Assembly: GCF_020103725.1 (NCBI RefSeq)
Contig: NZ_JAHXBG010000013.1
Location: 62,001 to 126,000 of the forward strand
Origin: Hyalangium gracile
Lineage (GTDB): Bacteria; Myxococcota; Myxococcia; Myxococcales; Myxococcaceae
Reading direction: 5' to 3'
DNA length: 64,000 bases
Numbering within the stretch: position 1 is the stretch's first letter; every line of letters begins with the position of its first letter. Under the pieces are notes generated by a model. It was given only the letters and a program-made list of their open reading frames with translations, searched no databases and was not told the DNA's origin. The position numbers and the translations under genes are program-made. This document shows positions 11,267 to 19,849 of this stretch, in pieces.

Positions 11267-12391
11267 CTAGCGCCAAAACGCCTTGTCCCATTTACCAAGA
11301 TCCCACAACGAACAGCCGTCAACACCGAGGCCCGCCTCGAATGGGTAGGAAGCCTCCCAAAGAGTTGCGGAGATTGAGTTGTCGCGCGAATAGAACAGCA
11401 CGCCAGCCTCAAGAGACGGATCGAAGGAGGTGCACCAAGAGGCGGTGGGTGGCGTCCCAGAAAAGTTACCGACCAACTTAAGTGGTGCTTTGGTCGTAAC
11501 CAAGACCCCTGGTCCCCACCAAATTCGCGTGGTGATTGGCACACTCACGCCTGCAATAAGGGTTACCTGGGCCCCAATGTCGACCTCTGGCCCACTGAAC
11601 TCGTGGTTGTAATCCAGTGGTTCGTGAAACGGCGTCATGGTTTCATCAGCATAACGCACTCCGATTTTCTTCTCGGCATGCATTGAGGCTCCCGCCACCC
11701 ATTTCACGTAGCCTTTGGTCTCGACGCTCCCAATGGCTTCTAATGCGGCGTCGACGGTAATGCGGATGGGGACGATCTTAATCCACACCACCTTGGTTGC
11801 AATTCGCCTTTCCCACAGTGGCTTGCGGATGGAGTGACTCGCCTGCGCTGTCAGCAAGCCTTCAATCACTGTTCGGGCATCAACCGAGCCGACTGTATTG
11901 ACCTCCACATTCTCGTACCGCCTGTTTCTGATCTTGGCGGTCAGTCTCAGGGTTTGCTGAACATTGATGACTCCCACTTTTGCTGTTACTCGACCCTGGG
12001 GGACGGAGAGCAGTTCATCCCCGGAGAAGTCCTCGTTGGCAATGGGGATCGTAAATGTCTCGTCAATATCTGCATCGATAATGGCATCGGTGAGAACCGC
12101 GACAGCGGTTTCGACGACCCATCCGCTTGCAGTCTCGGCTACCGAAACGACTCGCCGAAGGAAGCCCTCCTGATAATTGCTGACGATAATGTCGCCAGGG
12201 CTGAGGTTCTTGACATCATTGGCCCGCGACAACGGGAACGTCACTTTGCTGGCGTCGACCAAAGCGACGGCAACAAGATCATCAGCAAGGACACGCACGC
12301 GTTCGTCGATACGAGGGGGGACTGTGGCAGGCGGAGACGGGGAGGAACATGACAACAGGATGACACAGACTACCATTTGCAGTGCTCTCAT
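11267..12391 (-). CDS. Unrecognised lipoprotein, 374 aa
   Basis: The N terminus MRALQMVVCVILLSCSSPSPP is a lipoprotein signal with lipobox LLSC. After a Pro-rich tether the protein looks all-beta. An early region includes FPLSRANDVKNLSPGDIIVS and GFLRRVVSV, resembling the way some surface proteins describe a small barrel, followed by a large domain with many alternating hydrophobic strands (IATKVVWIKIVPIRITVDAAL) and a Trp-rich end (SLWDLGKWDKAFWR). I do not recognise a family. It is transcribed toward the two paralogous secreted proteins, with a 45-base gap, and shares their AT-richer composition, so the three may have arrived together. Confidence 0.7.
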   Translation of the reverse strand: MRALQMVVCVILLSCSSPSPPATVPPRIDERVRVLADDLVAVALVDASKVTFPLSRANDVKNLSPGDIIVSNYQEGFLRRVVSVAETASGWVVETAVAVLTDAIIDADIDETFTIPIANEDFSGDELLSVPQGRVTAKVGVINVQQTLRLTAKIRNRRYENVEVNTVGSVDARTVIEGLLTAQASHSIRKPLWERRIATKVVWIKIVPIRITVDAALEAIGSVETKGYVKWVAGASMHAEKKIGVRYADETMTPFHEPLDYNHEFSGPEVDIGAQVTLIAGVSVPITTRIWWGPGVLVTTKAPLKLVGNFSGTPPTASWCTSFDPSLEAGVLFYSRDNSISATLWEASYPFEAGLGVDGCSLWDLGKWDKAFWR

Positions 12392-12817
12392 GAATGGCTC
12401 CCGATTGCTGATGGCGAGACTTCACTCTGAGTGACGCTATCGAGACTCCTGTGGCGTGGTCAACCCTCTCCTGTCCGTCCCGACTCGGCCGCATCCGCGA
12501 GTTGTTGAGGTGCGGAGCACTACGAGGCGGGCCGAAGTTGGAAAGGGCCGCGATGATCCGCGCGAAGAGTCTGGAAGCGTTTCTAGAGCGCGTGGACCGC
12601 CAGCCAGAGCCCCCCAATTGGAAACGATCCTCGCGAAACGCGGGCTTTCGATCGCGGGGAGCGCGAGGAAGCGCGGGGGTGAGGGCGCGGCGCCGCGAGC
12701 AGAAAGTCACGCATCAAGGTTCAGCGCCGCCCTCGCCAGGGATACCTGTCCAGCCCGCCGCGGACAGCCGGCCGGATTTCCCGGCGTGGGTTCGTCGCCG
12801 CGTCGAGGTTGTGTTCC
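12392..12817. other. Spacer containing the presumed left end of the IS21-family element
   Basis: About 425 bases. Two overlapping forward frames are open here but neither has motif support. The left terminus of the IS21-type element should lie in this interval; I could not identify the inverted repeat or a target duplication by eye. Confidence 0.4.
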
Positions 12818-13204
12818 ATGTCACCCCCGCCGTTGTGGCTGACGCTGCAGCCCCAAGAGGACTACACCCAGATCCTGCTCTCCCAGTCGGGTGCGGGCAC
12901 GCTGCTCAAGGCGCGCTTGGCACCCGAGCCGATGCATCCGGGCGCGTTGGCGAAGTTGCTCGAGTCGCTGGCCGACTGGCATGGGCGCCCCCTGTTCGCT
13001 GTGCTCGATGCGGACGCCGAGCAAGTGCGCCGCTCCCCCGAGAGATGGGCGCGGATGATGGGTGAGGCGGCCCAGAGCCCCTCCATCACCGTGGAGTGGA
13101 GCGCGCCGGTGCGGGGCAAACTGTGGAAGGAGCGCTTCTTCACCCTGGGGGACTTCACGTCCGCCCGACGGTTGCTCACCCATGCCGCCACGGGGCAGCG
13201 ATGA
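12818..13204 (+). CDS. Small uncharacterised ORF coupled to istA
   Basis: 128 aa from ATG 12818 (a TTG at 12809 is the alternative start). Its stop codon overlaps the istA start (ATGA at 13201-13204), so translation is likely coupled and the gene probably belongs to the insertion sequence. The sequence has LWLTLQPQEDYTQILLSQSGAG, a segment LFAVLDADAEQVRRSPERWARMMG and a C-terminal KERFFTLGDFTSARRLL. I recognise no domain. An actin- or RNase H-like strand pattern (FAVLDADAE) is visible but unproven. Canonical IS21 elements carry only istA and istB, so this is an accessory or passenger gene. Confidence 0.6.
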   Translation: MSPPPLWLTLQPQEDYTQILLSQSGAGTLLKARLAPEPMHPGALAKLLESLADWHGRPLFAVLDADAEQVRRSPERWARMMGEAAQSPSITVEWSAPVRGKLWKERFFTLGDFTSARRLLTHAATGQR

Positions 13205-14697
13205 TTTCGCCGGAAATCCGAGCGGAGATGCGGCGGCTGGTGTTGCGCCTGCACTGGCGGATTGAGACGGTGGCGCGCAGGTTCGGCGTACACCACTCCA
13301 CCGTACGGCACGCGTTGGAGAGCGGCCCCGGCTCCGGGGAGGTGGCCAAAGGCAGCATCCTGGACCCGTACAAGCCCTACCTGGTGGAGCGGCTGACAGA
13401 GGCGCCTCAGCTGACCAGCATCCGGCTGCTGGCCGAGTTGAAAGAGCGCGGCTACCCGGGGGGAGTAGCCGTGGTGCGGCGCTACATCGCCAAGGTGCGT
13501 CAGCCCCGGGTGCGCAAGAGTTATCTGCGAATCGAGATGGAGCCCGGAGAGCAGGCCCAGGTGGACTGGGGCTCTTTTGGACACCTGCGCATTGGAAGCC
13601 ATCAGCGGCCGTTGTCCGCCTTCGCCATGGTGCTGTCGTACTCCAGAGCGCTGTTCATCGACTTCAGCCTGGACCAGCGGATGGAGACGTTCCTGGCCAT
13701 GCACCGACGGGCGCTGGAGTACTTCGGCGGCGTGCCCAAGCGCATCCTCTACGACAACCTCAAGTCGGTGGTGCTGCACCACGTGGGCAGCACGGTGCAA
13801 TTCAACCCGCGCTTCCTCGACTTCGCCGGCCACTACCTCTTCGAGCCGACCGCGGCTCCAGTCCGCTACCCCGAAGCCAAGGGCCGGGTGGAGAACGCTA
13901 TCAAGTACGTGCGGAGCTCCTTCTTCTATGGCCGCTCCTTCTCCTCTCTGGACGACTTGCGAGCGCAAGCGGCCAGCTGGCTGGAGGGGACCGCCAACGC
14001 ACGTCTGCATGCGGCCACTCGGGAGCGGCCCGCCGACAGGTTGCTGGTGGAGCGGCCACGCCTGCATCCACTGCCGGAGCACCCCTACGATACGGACCTG
14101 GTCCTGCCAAGCATCGTCTCGAAGGAGGCGCGCGTGCGGCTGGACGCCAACACCTACTCGGTGCCGCCACAGTACGTGGGCAAGACGGTGCACGTGCGCG
14201 CCGAAGCCAGCACCGTCCGCATCCTCCACGAGGCCACAGAGGTGGCACGCCACACCCGCTCGTGGGAGCGCCACCAGGCCATCGAAGAGCCCGCTCACCT
14301 CGAGAAGCTCCTGGAGCGCAGAAAGGCCGCCCAGAAGCCCAAGCAGAAGGATCGCTTCATGGCGCTCAGCTCCGAGGCTCGCCTCTACATCCAGGAGGTG
14401 GCACGCAGCAGGATCCGGCTCGACCACGAGCTGACGAAATTGAGCCGGCTCGTCGAGCTTTACGGCGAAGCGGACGTGGCCTCGGGCATGGCCAAGGCGC
14501 TGGCCCAGCGCACCTTCGGGGCTCGCTACGTGCGCGCGCTCATCGACCAGGGCCGCTTCGCCGCAGGGCTCACCGAGCCGCCCGAGCCCATCCTCACTGG
14601 AAACGCCGCCGCCGATTCCCTCGAAGTCCAACCCCACGCCCTGGAGTCCTACGATGAGCTCGTCTCCCAAAAGCCCACCCCTCAACCCGGCCAGTGA
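13201..14697 (+). CDS. istA: IS21-family transposase IstA
   Basis: 498 aa. An N-terminal helix-turn-helix (LRLHWRIETVARRFGVHHSTV) binds the element ends. The rve-type integrase core carries the DDE residues: Asp in QAQVDWGSFG, Asp in RILYDNLKSVV and Glu in GRVENAIKYV. A C-terminal Mu-transposase-like domain follows (VRLDANTYSVPPQYVGKTVHV). Length is normal for the family and the gene appears intact. The end overlaps the start of istB by 44 bases, the usual arrangement. Confidence 0.93.
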   Translation: MISPEIRAEMRRLVLRLHWRIETVARRFGVHHSTVRHALESGPGSGEVAKGSILDPYKPYLVERLTEAPQLTSIRLLAELKERGYPGGVAVVRRYIAKVRQPRVRKSYLRIEMEPGEQAQVDWGSFGHLRIGSHQRPLSAFAMVLSYSRALFIDFSLDQRMETFLAMHRRALEYFGGVPKRILYDNLKSVVLHHVGSTVQFNPRFLDFAGHYLFEPTAAPVRYPEAKGRVENAIKYVRSSFFYGRSFSSLDDLRAQAASWLEGTANARLHAATRERPADRLLVERPRLHPLPEHPYDTDLVLPSIVSKEARVRLDANTYSVPPQYVGKTVHVRAEASTVRILHEATEVARHTRSWERHQAIEEPAHLEKLLERRKAAQKPKQKDRFMALSSEARLYIQEVARSRIRLDHELTKLSRLVELYGEADVASGMAKALAQRTFGARYVRALIDQGRFAAGLTEPPEPILTGNAAADSLEVQPHALESYDELVSQKPTPQPGQ

Positions 14698-15374
14698 CCT
14701 CTCCTCTCTCTCCCTGGACGAGGTGCTGCGCGCGCTCGGGCTCGAATACGCCGCCAGCCAGCTCGACGCCCTGAGCGGCAAAGCCATTGCTCGCAACGAG
14801 TCCAGCACTGCCACGTGCTCGACATCGAGGCCGACTCCTGGCGGCAGGCTCACCCCAGCGCGCCGCCTCTGTCAGGCTCCTCACCCCGCAGGAAGGCTCG
14901 CAAACGGACCTGAGCCTCGCTCTGGCTCTCGCTCCCCTCGCCCTCGGTCGCTGCTCGCGGCCGGGGGCGTTTTCTTGCCGGCGGTCAACCCGCGCTCGAC
15001 ACGACCGTCAAAATTCGTCGGATCCTCACTGCCGTCTACACCTGGTCAATGACCTCGTCGCAGGACAGGCCAAGAACACCCTCCACCGGCGGCTAACCGC
15101 TTGGGCGGCGCCCGACCTGCTTCTCATCGACGAGTTGAGCTACCTCAGCTTCGACGCTCGCGGGGCTGACTTGCTCTACCAGGTCTTCAACAGGCGCTAT
15201 CAACGCGCCTCCACCATCGTCACCACCAACCTCCCCTTCAAGGACTGGGGCAAGCTCTTCCACAACAGCGCGGCCGCCTCGGCCATCGCCGACCGCCTCG
15301 TCCACAAGGGGCTGCTGGTCCGCATCGCCGGAAAGTCCAGGCGCTCCGACCAGGAACTCGAGAACGCCGCATGA
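14654..15374 (+). pseudogene. istB: istB remnant (AAA+ transposition helper), frameshifted with internal loss
   Basis: The first 45 codons from ATG 14654 look like an IstB N terminus (LDEVLRALGLEYAASQLDAL). After about 14800 the frame no longer gives IstB sequence. IstB-like coding resumes in another frame at about 15040 with LVNDLVAGQAKNTLHRRL, then Walker B (LLLIDELSYLSF), STIVTTNLPFKDW and a normal C terminus at 15374. The Walker A segment expected between them is absent. The protein cannot bind ATP as it stands, so the element is not self-mobile unless complemented. Confidence 0.85.
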
Positions 15375-15430
15375 GCCACCTCATCCCTACCACTGGCCAG
15401 CTGCTCGACTCACCCGAGCTCGCCATCCTC

Positions 15431-15470
15431 CACGCCTTTGGCTTCTCCCTCACGCCTTTGGCTTCTCCCT
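15431..15470. repeat. Perfect 20-base tandem duplication
   Basis: The 20-base unit at 15431-15450 is repeated exactly at 15451-15470, just beyond the istB remnant. It lies in non-coding sequence near the expected right end of the element. Confidence 0.95.
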
Positions 15471-15562
15471 TTTAGGCTCCAGCGATCTCCGGCGCCGCGA
15501 TCGCTACGCCGCGCTTCCTGAAGATCGTCTCCACTTTCATTCCCTACCTACTGAGATAGGCT

Positions 15563-16336
15563 CTAAGCCGAGGCGTCAGTGTCCTCGACCATGGAGAGTG
15601 GGTAGAGAGCTCGATGGCCAATGTTGGGGTAATACGCCGCGAGATAGAGTTCGCCCGCGATGGACACCCACGCGTGCGTGGCGGGCTCAGGCTGCTTCCA
15701 GAGCCAGGTTGTTGCCTCCTCTCGTGTGGCGAAGGATGCGATGGCCACGGGCGGCTTCAGCTGCTTGAGCTCCGCGAGATAGTCATGGATGTCGCGGTTC
15801 CGTGGCAGACGGCGGATGTTCGTCTCCCGATCATGAACCACGTCGTGAGAGCGATCCCCAATCAAAATCCTGGCGGGATCGGGTGGATGTGGGTGGTTTT
15901 GGAGCCAGGACTCTGCCTCGCTTGGCGTCTCGAAAGAGGCCACTACGAAAGGGGGGCCATGGGACTCCACATGCTTCAAGTACACATCCAAGGCTTCGTA
16001 CTGGTTGGTTGCAGCAACGAAGCGGATGGCTTCAAGGATGGCATGGATTCGAGCGGCTTCGCCAGCGGTGGTTGGTGGCTGGAGGAGTCTCTCGAAAAAA
16101 CGCTCTGCGCTCTTCAAGCGGAGACTCAATCCTGTCAGGCCCTGCGGGGGATGTTCAACGCCCTCCTGGAGATGATGCGAAAAATCCTCGAAGCGATAGC
16201 TTTGCCCAGTGGCAAAAATGAAGTCCAGGATGTCTCGCGTCAGCTCGAGGATCCGCTTTTCATCGGGTGAAGGGCCGCTGCTCCACCGGATTCCGATGAA
16301 CTCATGGGCATCCGCCAGATCAGAGAGTGTCGTCAC
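15563..16336 (-). CDS. Partner protein of the lipoprotein pair, two internal repeats
   Basis: 257 aa from a GTG that overlaps the upstream lipoprotein stop (GTGA), so the two genes are coupled. The N-terminal half is helical (EKRILELTRDILDFIFATGQSYRFEDF, then a similar ILEAIRFVAATNQYEALDVYL), suggesting a duplicated helical unit. The C-terminal half has two related repeats beginning PPFVVASFETPSEAESWL and PPVAIASFATREEATTWL, each followed by a strand with Ile/Val-rich residues. No signal peptide, so cytoplasmic. I know this pair only as a recurrent myxobacterial arrangement without assigned function. By analogy with Sit pairs it could be an immunity protein; this is inference. Confidence 0.75.
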   Translation of the reverse strand: MTTLSDLADAHEFIGIRWSSGPSPDEKRILELTRDILDFIFATGQSYRFEDFSHHLQEGVEHPPQGLTGLSLRLKSAERFFERLLQPPTTAGEAARIHAILEAIRFVAATNQYEALDVYLKHVESHGPPFVVASFETPSEAESWLQNHPHPPDPARILIGDRSHDVVHDRETNIRRLPRNRDIHDYLAELKQLKPPVAIASFATREEATTWLWKQPEPATHAWVSIAGELYLAAYYPNIGHRALYPLSMVEDTDASA

Positions 16337-16992
16337 GACTCTTCCTCTACAGCGTAGGGCATGGGAGGAACCTCGGAGGAGACGAGAAGCACGGCCGGCA
16401 CAAGAACCAGGGCAGTGCCTGCGCTGCCAACGATGACCACGGTGAAGGCTACCCCTGCGATGACGATAACCGTCCCCAGCAAGATCTCCTCGCGATGCCG
16501 CTTGAGCCAATCCACTGCTTTGTCAGTGACTGGGAACTTCACAGCATCGGCTTGCTCACGAAGCCGGCTGCAATCCAGATAGGCAGGTCTGCACCGCCTG
16601 CGGCATATCTCTGCCTTTGAGCCCGCGCTTGCATGCGACCAATTGCGGCCTTTGAGACTCGCCTTGCACATCTCTTCACATTGATCGCGCTCTTCCTCGC
16701 AGTCTCGGCTGAAGGATGCGTGGACGATCCTTCGCTCGGCACCTCCAGCACTGGGGCGGTACGCATACCGCGACAGGTCGAAGTTGCTGGCAGGGACCCA
16801 GGAATGGATCACCTGCCCCTCTGCCGTCTCTTCGATGACCAGAGCGTACCTGGATAGATGTTGTGGGACTGGCGGGCCAGTCCCTACATGCGAGGGAGTG
16901 CTACATGAGACGAGGAGGATGATAAGGCTCATCGCTATGAGCCTCTGAAGAGTCCATGTGGCACGCGCGGAAGAGGGAGGGCGTCGGAGCAT
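16333..16992 (-). CDS. Lipoprotein of the pair, Cys-rich with hydrophobic hairpin
   Basis: 219 aa from the ATG at 16992, chosen because it gives a basic n-region before IAMSLIILLVSC (lipobox); an ATG at 16935 with AGAGG upstream would give a signal lacking positive charge. After the lipid anchor: VIEETAEGQVIHSW, a Cys-rich block (CEEERDQCEEMC, CRRRCRPAYLDC) with CxxxC spacing, then KAVDWLKRHREEILLGTVIVIAGVAF and a second hydrophobic segment. A Cys-rich block plus membrane-active hairpin behind a lipobox is seen in myxobacterial polymorphic-toxin lipoproteins such as SitA types, but this short protein has no obvious C-terminal toxin domain. The ISAs1 element ends right at its 5' side and may have cut off its promoter. 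Confidence 0.75.
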   Translation of the reverse strand: MLRRPPSSARATWTLQRLIAMSLIILLVSCSTPSHVGTGPPVPQHLSRYALVIEETAEGQVIHSWVPASNFDLSRYAYRPSAGGAERRIVHASFSRDCEEERDQCEEMCKASLKGRNWSHASAGSKAEICRRRCRPAYLDCSRLREQADAVKFPVTDKAVDWLKRHREEILLGTVIVIAGVAFTVVIVGSAGTALVLVPAVLLVSSEVPPMPYAVEEES

Positions 16993-17021
16993 CGCCTGAC
17001 GCTGCCACGGTGCGTATTCCC

Positions 17022-18362
17022 TCAGCAAGCGTCCATGCGCCGGCTACGCCACCTGGGAGCGCAGCCTGGGCAGGAGTGTACCCCAAGGGGCCAGGCTTGG
17101 TCCAAAGTCGCGCGCCAAGCCGACACCAGGTTGTAGGCCAGCACCCGCAGCCAGGCCGTTACCTCCAGCGAGGAGCGCGAGTGCAGGCAAGGCTGCCGGT
17201 CGTCCTCCTCGAGCACCATGTCGAGCGTCCAGTGGTGGCGGTTTTCGATGGCCCAATGCAGCCGCACCAGGCGCAGCAAGTGAGCAAAGCTCAGCTCCAC
17301 GGTGGACAGAGAGGTGACGAAGTAGCGCCATTCGATGCTCTGGGTGCCATCCCTCTTCAGGTGAGTCTGGCGCACGCACAGCAGCAGCTGGGCTCCTGCA
17401 AACTCTACCTCGCCAGGCTTCAGCGCATGCGTCCACAGCTCTCGCACCACCGTCTCCCCACGCGCTCGGTCCTCGGTGCGTGCCCGGGCGGCACACCGCT
17501 TGTCGGCCAGGCTCTCTATCGCATGGCCGTGCAAGGTGGGCTGGTTGCCCTTGAGCCCCAGCAGGTAATGCTTGCCCAGTGAGCGCACCAGGGCGGCGTT
17601 CTCCGCTGCCGTCAGCCCTGCGTCCGCTGTTATCACCTGGAAGTGCTCGCCCCAGCTCTCCACCACGCGCGGCACCAGCTGGTGGAAGGCCGGGCTCTCA
17701 CCTTCCTTGGCGCCAATGAATTCCAAGTCCACGCAGGGAGCGGCCACCACGCTGGTGAGCACCGCCCGCAGCGTGCCCAGGCGCCACAGCGGCGTACCCG
17801 CCTCGTCATTGGCCACCGCCTCAAGGCCTGCTACCTGATGCTGCTGGCTGGTCCACAACGACTTGCCATCCACCGATAGCACTCCCATCGGCAGCGCCAC
17901 CTTCTCCACGTCCGGGGACTTGAGCAGCCGCCGCACCTGGACGGCCACCGTCTGCCGCAGCCCCGCCGTCGACTGGCGGGCCAGCAGTCTCCACAGCGTG
18001 GGGTCCGACACCCTCTTTGGCACCGCCAGGTGCTGGCGCACGCGCGCGCCCAAGTCAGTGGCCAAGTCCTCCACTCGCCTCAGGCTCTTCAGCCCGCAGG
18101 CGAACGCTGCCACCAACAGCATCAGCAGCCCGCGGTGCTCGTACCTTCTGCCTCGCGTCTGCCGTGGGTCCACCACCTGCTGGCTCCACTCCACCTCGGC
18201 CCATCTCAACGCGCGCCGCCGTTGTCCTGACACTCCACTCATGCTCCACTGCTCCCGGCTCCTGCGCCTTTTCCCAGCGGAAGCCACTTGGGGGGATGGG
18301 GCTCGCCAGCTCCATCCCTCCGCCTTCTCCCGGGGGCGCTGTAGCTCACCTCTCTCCTTCAT
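17022..18362 (-). mobile_element. ISAs1-family insertion sequence (coding part)
   Basis: Single-transposase element; terminal repeats not identified by eye. It lies immediately upstream of the lipoprotein pair at 15563-16992, in the same orientation. Confidence 0.7.
17022..18362 (-). CDS. ISAs1-family transposase
   Basis: 446 aa, slightly long for the family; an internal start near 18242 (MSGVSGQRRR) is possible. The DDE_Tnp_ISAs1 features are present: N-terminal RGRRYEHRGLLMLLVAAFACGLKSL, the first Asp in VLSVDGKSLW, the second in VITADAGLTA and the Glu in LHWAIENRHHWTLDMVLEEDDR, which also holds the Y/W-rich signature of the family. The reading frame is intact, so the element may be active. 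Confidence 0.88.
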   Translation of the reverse strand: MKERGELQRPREKAEGWSWRAPSPQVASAGKRRRSREQWSMSGVSGQRRRALRWAEVEWSQQVVDPRQTRGRRYEHRGLLMLLVAAFACGLKSLRRVEDLATDLGARVRQHLAVPKRVSDPTLWRLLARQSTAGLRQTVAVQVRRLLKSPDVEKVALPMGVLSVDGKSLWTSQQHQVAGLEAVANDEAGTPLWRLGTLRAVLTSVVAAPCVDLEFIGAKEGESPAFHQLVPRVVESWGEHFQVITADAGLTAAENAALVRSLGKHYLLGLKGNQPTLHGHAIESLADKRCAARARTEDRARGETVVRELWTHALKPGEVEFAGAQLLLCVRQTHLKRDGTQSIEWRYFVTSLSTVELSFAHLLRLVRLHWAIENRHHWTLDMVLEEDDRQPCLHSRSSLEVTAWLRVLAYNLVSAWRATLDQAWPLGVHSCPGCAPRWRSRRMDAC

Positions 18363-18568
18363 GGAACCGGCCAGGTAGGATGCTTCGCCGCCTACCTGTC
18401 ACGACATCCCAGGGACGCGATCAGAACGAGGCTCCGCAACGGGCGGTGACCACCAGGACGGACCTCTCACAGCGCAGGTGCCCGTCCTCACTCACCTTCT
18501 GCTCTCCTCTTCCCCTGATCATGAATCAGGCCTGGCCGTGACAGGGAGCCAGTCGTAGTGAGGCCGCC

Positions 18569-19660
18569 TTACAAGCCGAACACCTTCGCGAAGAGCTGCT
18601 CGGCGTGAGACTTCTCGGGTTTCACGACGCCCGCGGACGAGCCCACGCCAGCGGCGGTCGCCAGGCTGGGCCGCAGGCCCTCCACGATACCGGGCTTGAT
18701 GTGGTGGCGCAGATCAACGGCCACATCCGTCTTGAAGTGCGTGCCCACGCCCGCCGCGGCATGCAAGTCCGTGACTTGCCGCAGGACGCCGTTCTCGACA
18801 CCGAACCGGCCCATGGCCTGGGCGGCCGCACCCGCCACCGCGCCGCCGGTGACCGAGCCGTGTAGCCGTCCCAGGTGTCCGCCCGCGGTGCCATAGACAC
18901 CCGCGGTGGCGGCCGCGCCCACCTTGCCGGAGACCAGGGCCGTGGTGGCCCGGGGATCCAGGGTGGCGAAGCCCTCGGCGAAGGCGCTGGCGCCAGCCTT
19001 GGCGTCGCCCTTCACGAAGCCTCCTACGTGGCGGTTGAAGTCGTGGCTGGCGCTGGCGGTGACACCCACGCCCGTCTCCGCCTTGGCCGTCATCGCGGCC
19101 GTGTACTGGTGATTGCGCCTGTCGGCCGAGATGCCCGCCTGCGCCGAGGACTTGAAGGTGTTGGCCTCGGCGGTGAGCTGGGCCGTGGAGAGGCCCAGCC
19201 GTCCCGCGTGGACCTTCTGCGCCTGGTAGGAGGCCGAGGGCCCGTTGAACTCGGCCTGGGCCGAGTAGTGGTGCACGCCGCCGCCATTCTGGGTGGCGGT
19301 GGAGACCTTGGCCGAGCCCACGTTCGTCTTCACCGTGCCGCCGAGAGCTTGCGTCTCGAAGGGCTTGCCCGGCTTGTCGAGATACTTCGTCTCATGGGCG
19401 TTGGGCGGCACCTTGAGCTTGTTGTCACCGCCGCTGACCATCACCTTCCCGGCCTCTCCCGCGCCCCCCTTGAAAGGGATATGGCTGGGCCCGCCCACCG
19501 CGTCCCCCGGGTGCTTCACGGGCCTGGTCGCGGGCCTGTCCATGGCGGACAGCGGTTTGGCGCGCGCCAGCGGCTTCGGCTGGAAGAGGGTGGAGGAGGT
19601 CGCCTTGGGGTTGGGGGAGAGCGGCCTGGCGCGGGTCAGCTTGGAGCCAATGCGGGGCAT
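18569..19660 (-). CDS. Gly/Ala-rich protein, unrecognised
   Basis: 363 aa. The first 90 residues are basic, Pro-rich and probably disordered (MPRIGSKLTRARPL, RPVKHPGDAVGGPSHIPFK). The rest is a long repetitive region of small residues with alternating strands and short helices (GVHHYSAQAEFNGPSASYQ, GAAATAGVYGTAGGHLGRLHG). This pattern resembles pretoxin or translocation regions of polymorphic toxins and bacteriocins, but there is no recognisable catalytic end. No signal peptide. It sits 190 bases downstream of the SitI6-type gene, same strand. Function not assignable; its place beside an immunity gene is the only hint. Confidence 0.65.
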   Translation of the reverse strand: MPRIGSKLTRARPLSPNPKATSSTLFQPKPLARAKPLSAMDRPATRPVKHPGDAVGGPSHIPFKGGAGEAGKVMVSGGDNKLKVPPNAHETKYLDKPGKPFETQALGGTVKTNVGSAKVSTATQNGGGVHHYSAQAEFNGPSASYQAQKVHAGRLGLSTAQLTAEANTFKSSAQAGISADRRNHQYTAAMTAKAETGVGVTASASHDFNRHVGGFVKGDAKAGASAFAEGFATLDPRATTALVSGKVGAAATAGVYGTAGGHLGRLHGSVTGGAVAGAAAQAMGRFGVENGVLRQVTDLHAAAGVGTHFKTDVAVDLRHHIKPGIVEGLRPSLATAAGVGSSAGVVKPEKSHAEQLFAKVFGL

Positions 19661-19849
19661 GGAAGAATCCTCGGGGGAGTTCGCTCGGTGTGCAGCGAGG
19701 TATGGCTGTGTCCCTCTGCATCCGACATGCCGCGCTCCAGGCTCACGCTGGGGTCCGCAGGCCTGTTTGATCTCCAGTGGTTACGCGCAGGTGGAGGCAA
19801 GGGGCTGGTGAGCGGTGTCACCAGGCGCAAGAGCGCTGTCACCACCCGC

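Larger units (their letters stand above)
12818..15374 (+). mobile_element. IS21-family insertion sequence, decayed
   Basis: Contains istA, a degenerate istB and an extra ORF coupled to istA. Limits given are those of the coding part; the terminal repeats were not located. IstB has lost its Walker A region, and IS21 transposition needs both proteins, so the copy should not be autonomous. Confidence 0.75.

Noticed and set aside
12451-12842. Overlapping forward frames upstream of the IS21 accessory gene
   Set aside because: Two frames are open in parallel, neither with motif or start signal; likely composition effects or eroded sequence.
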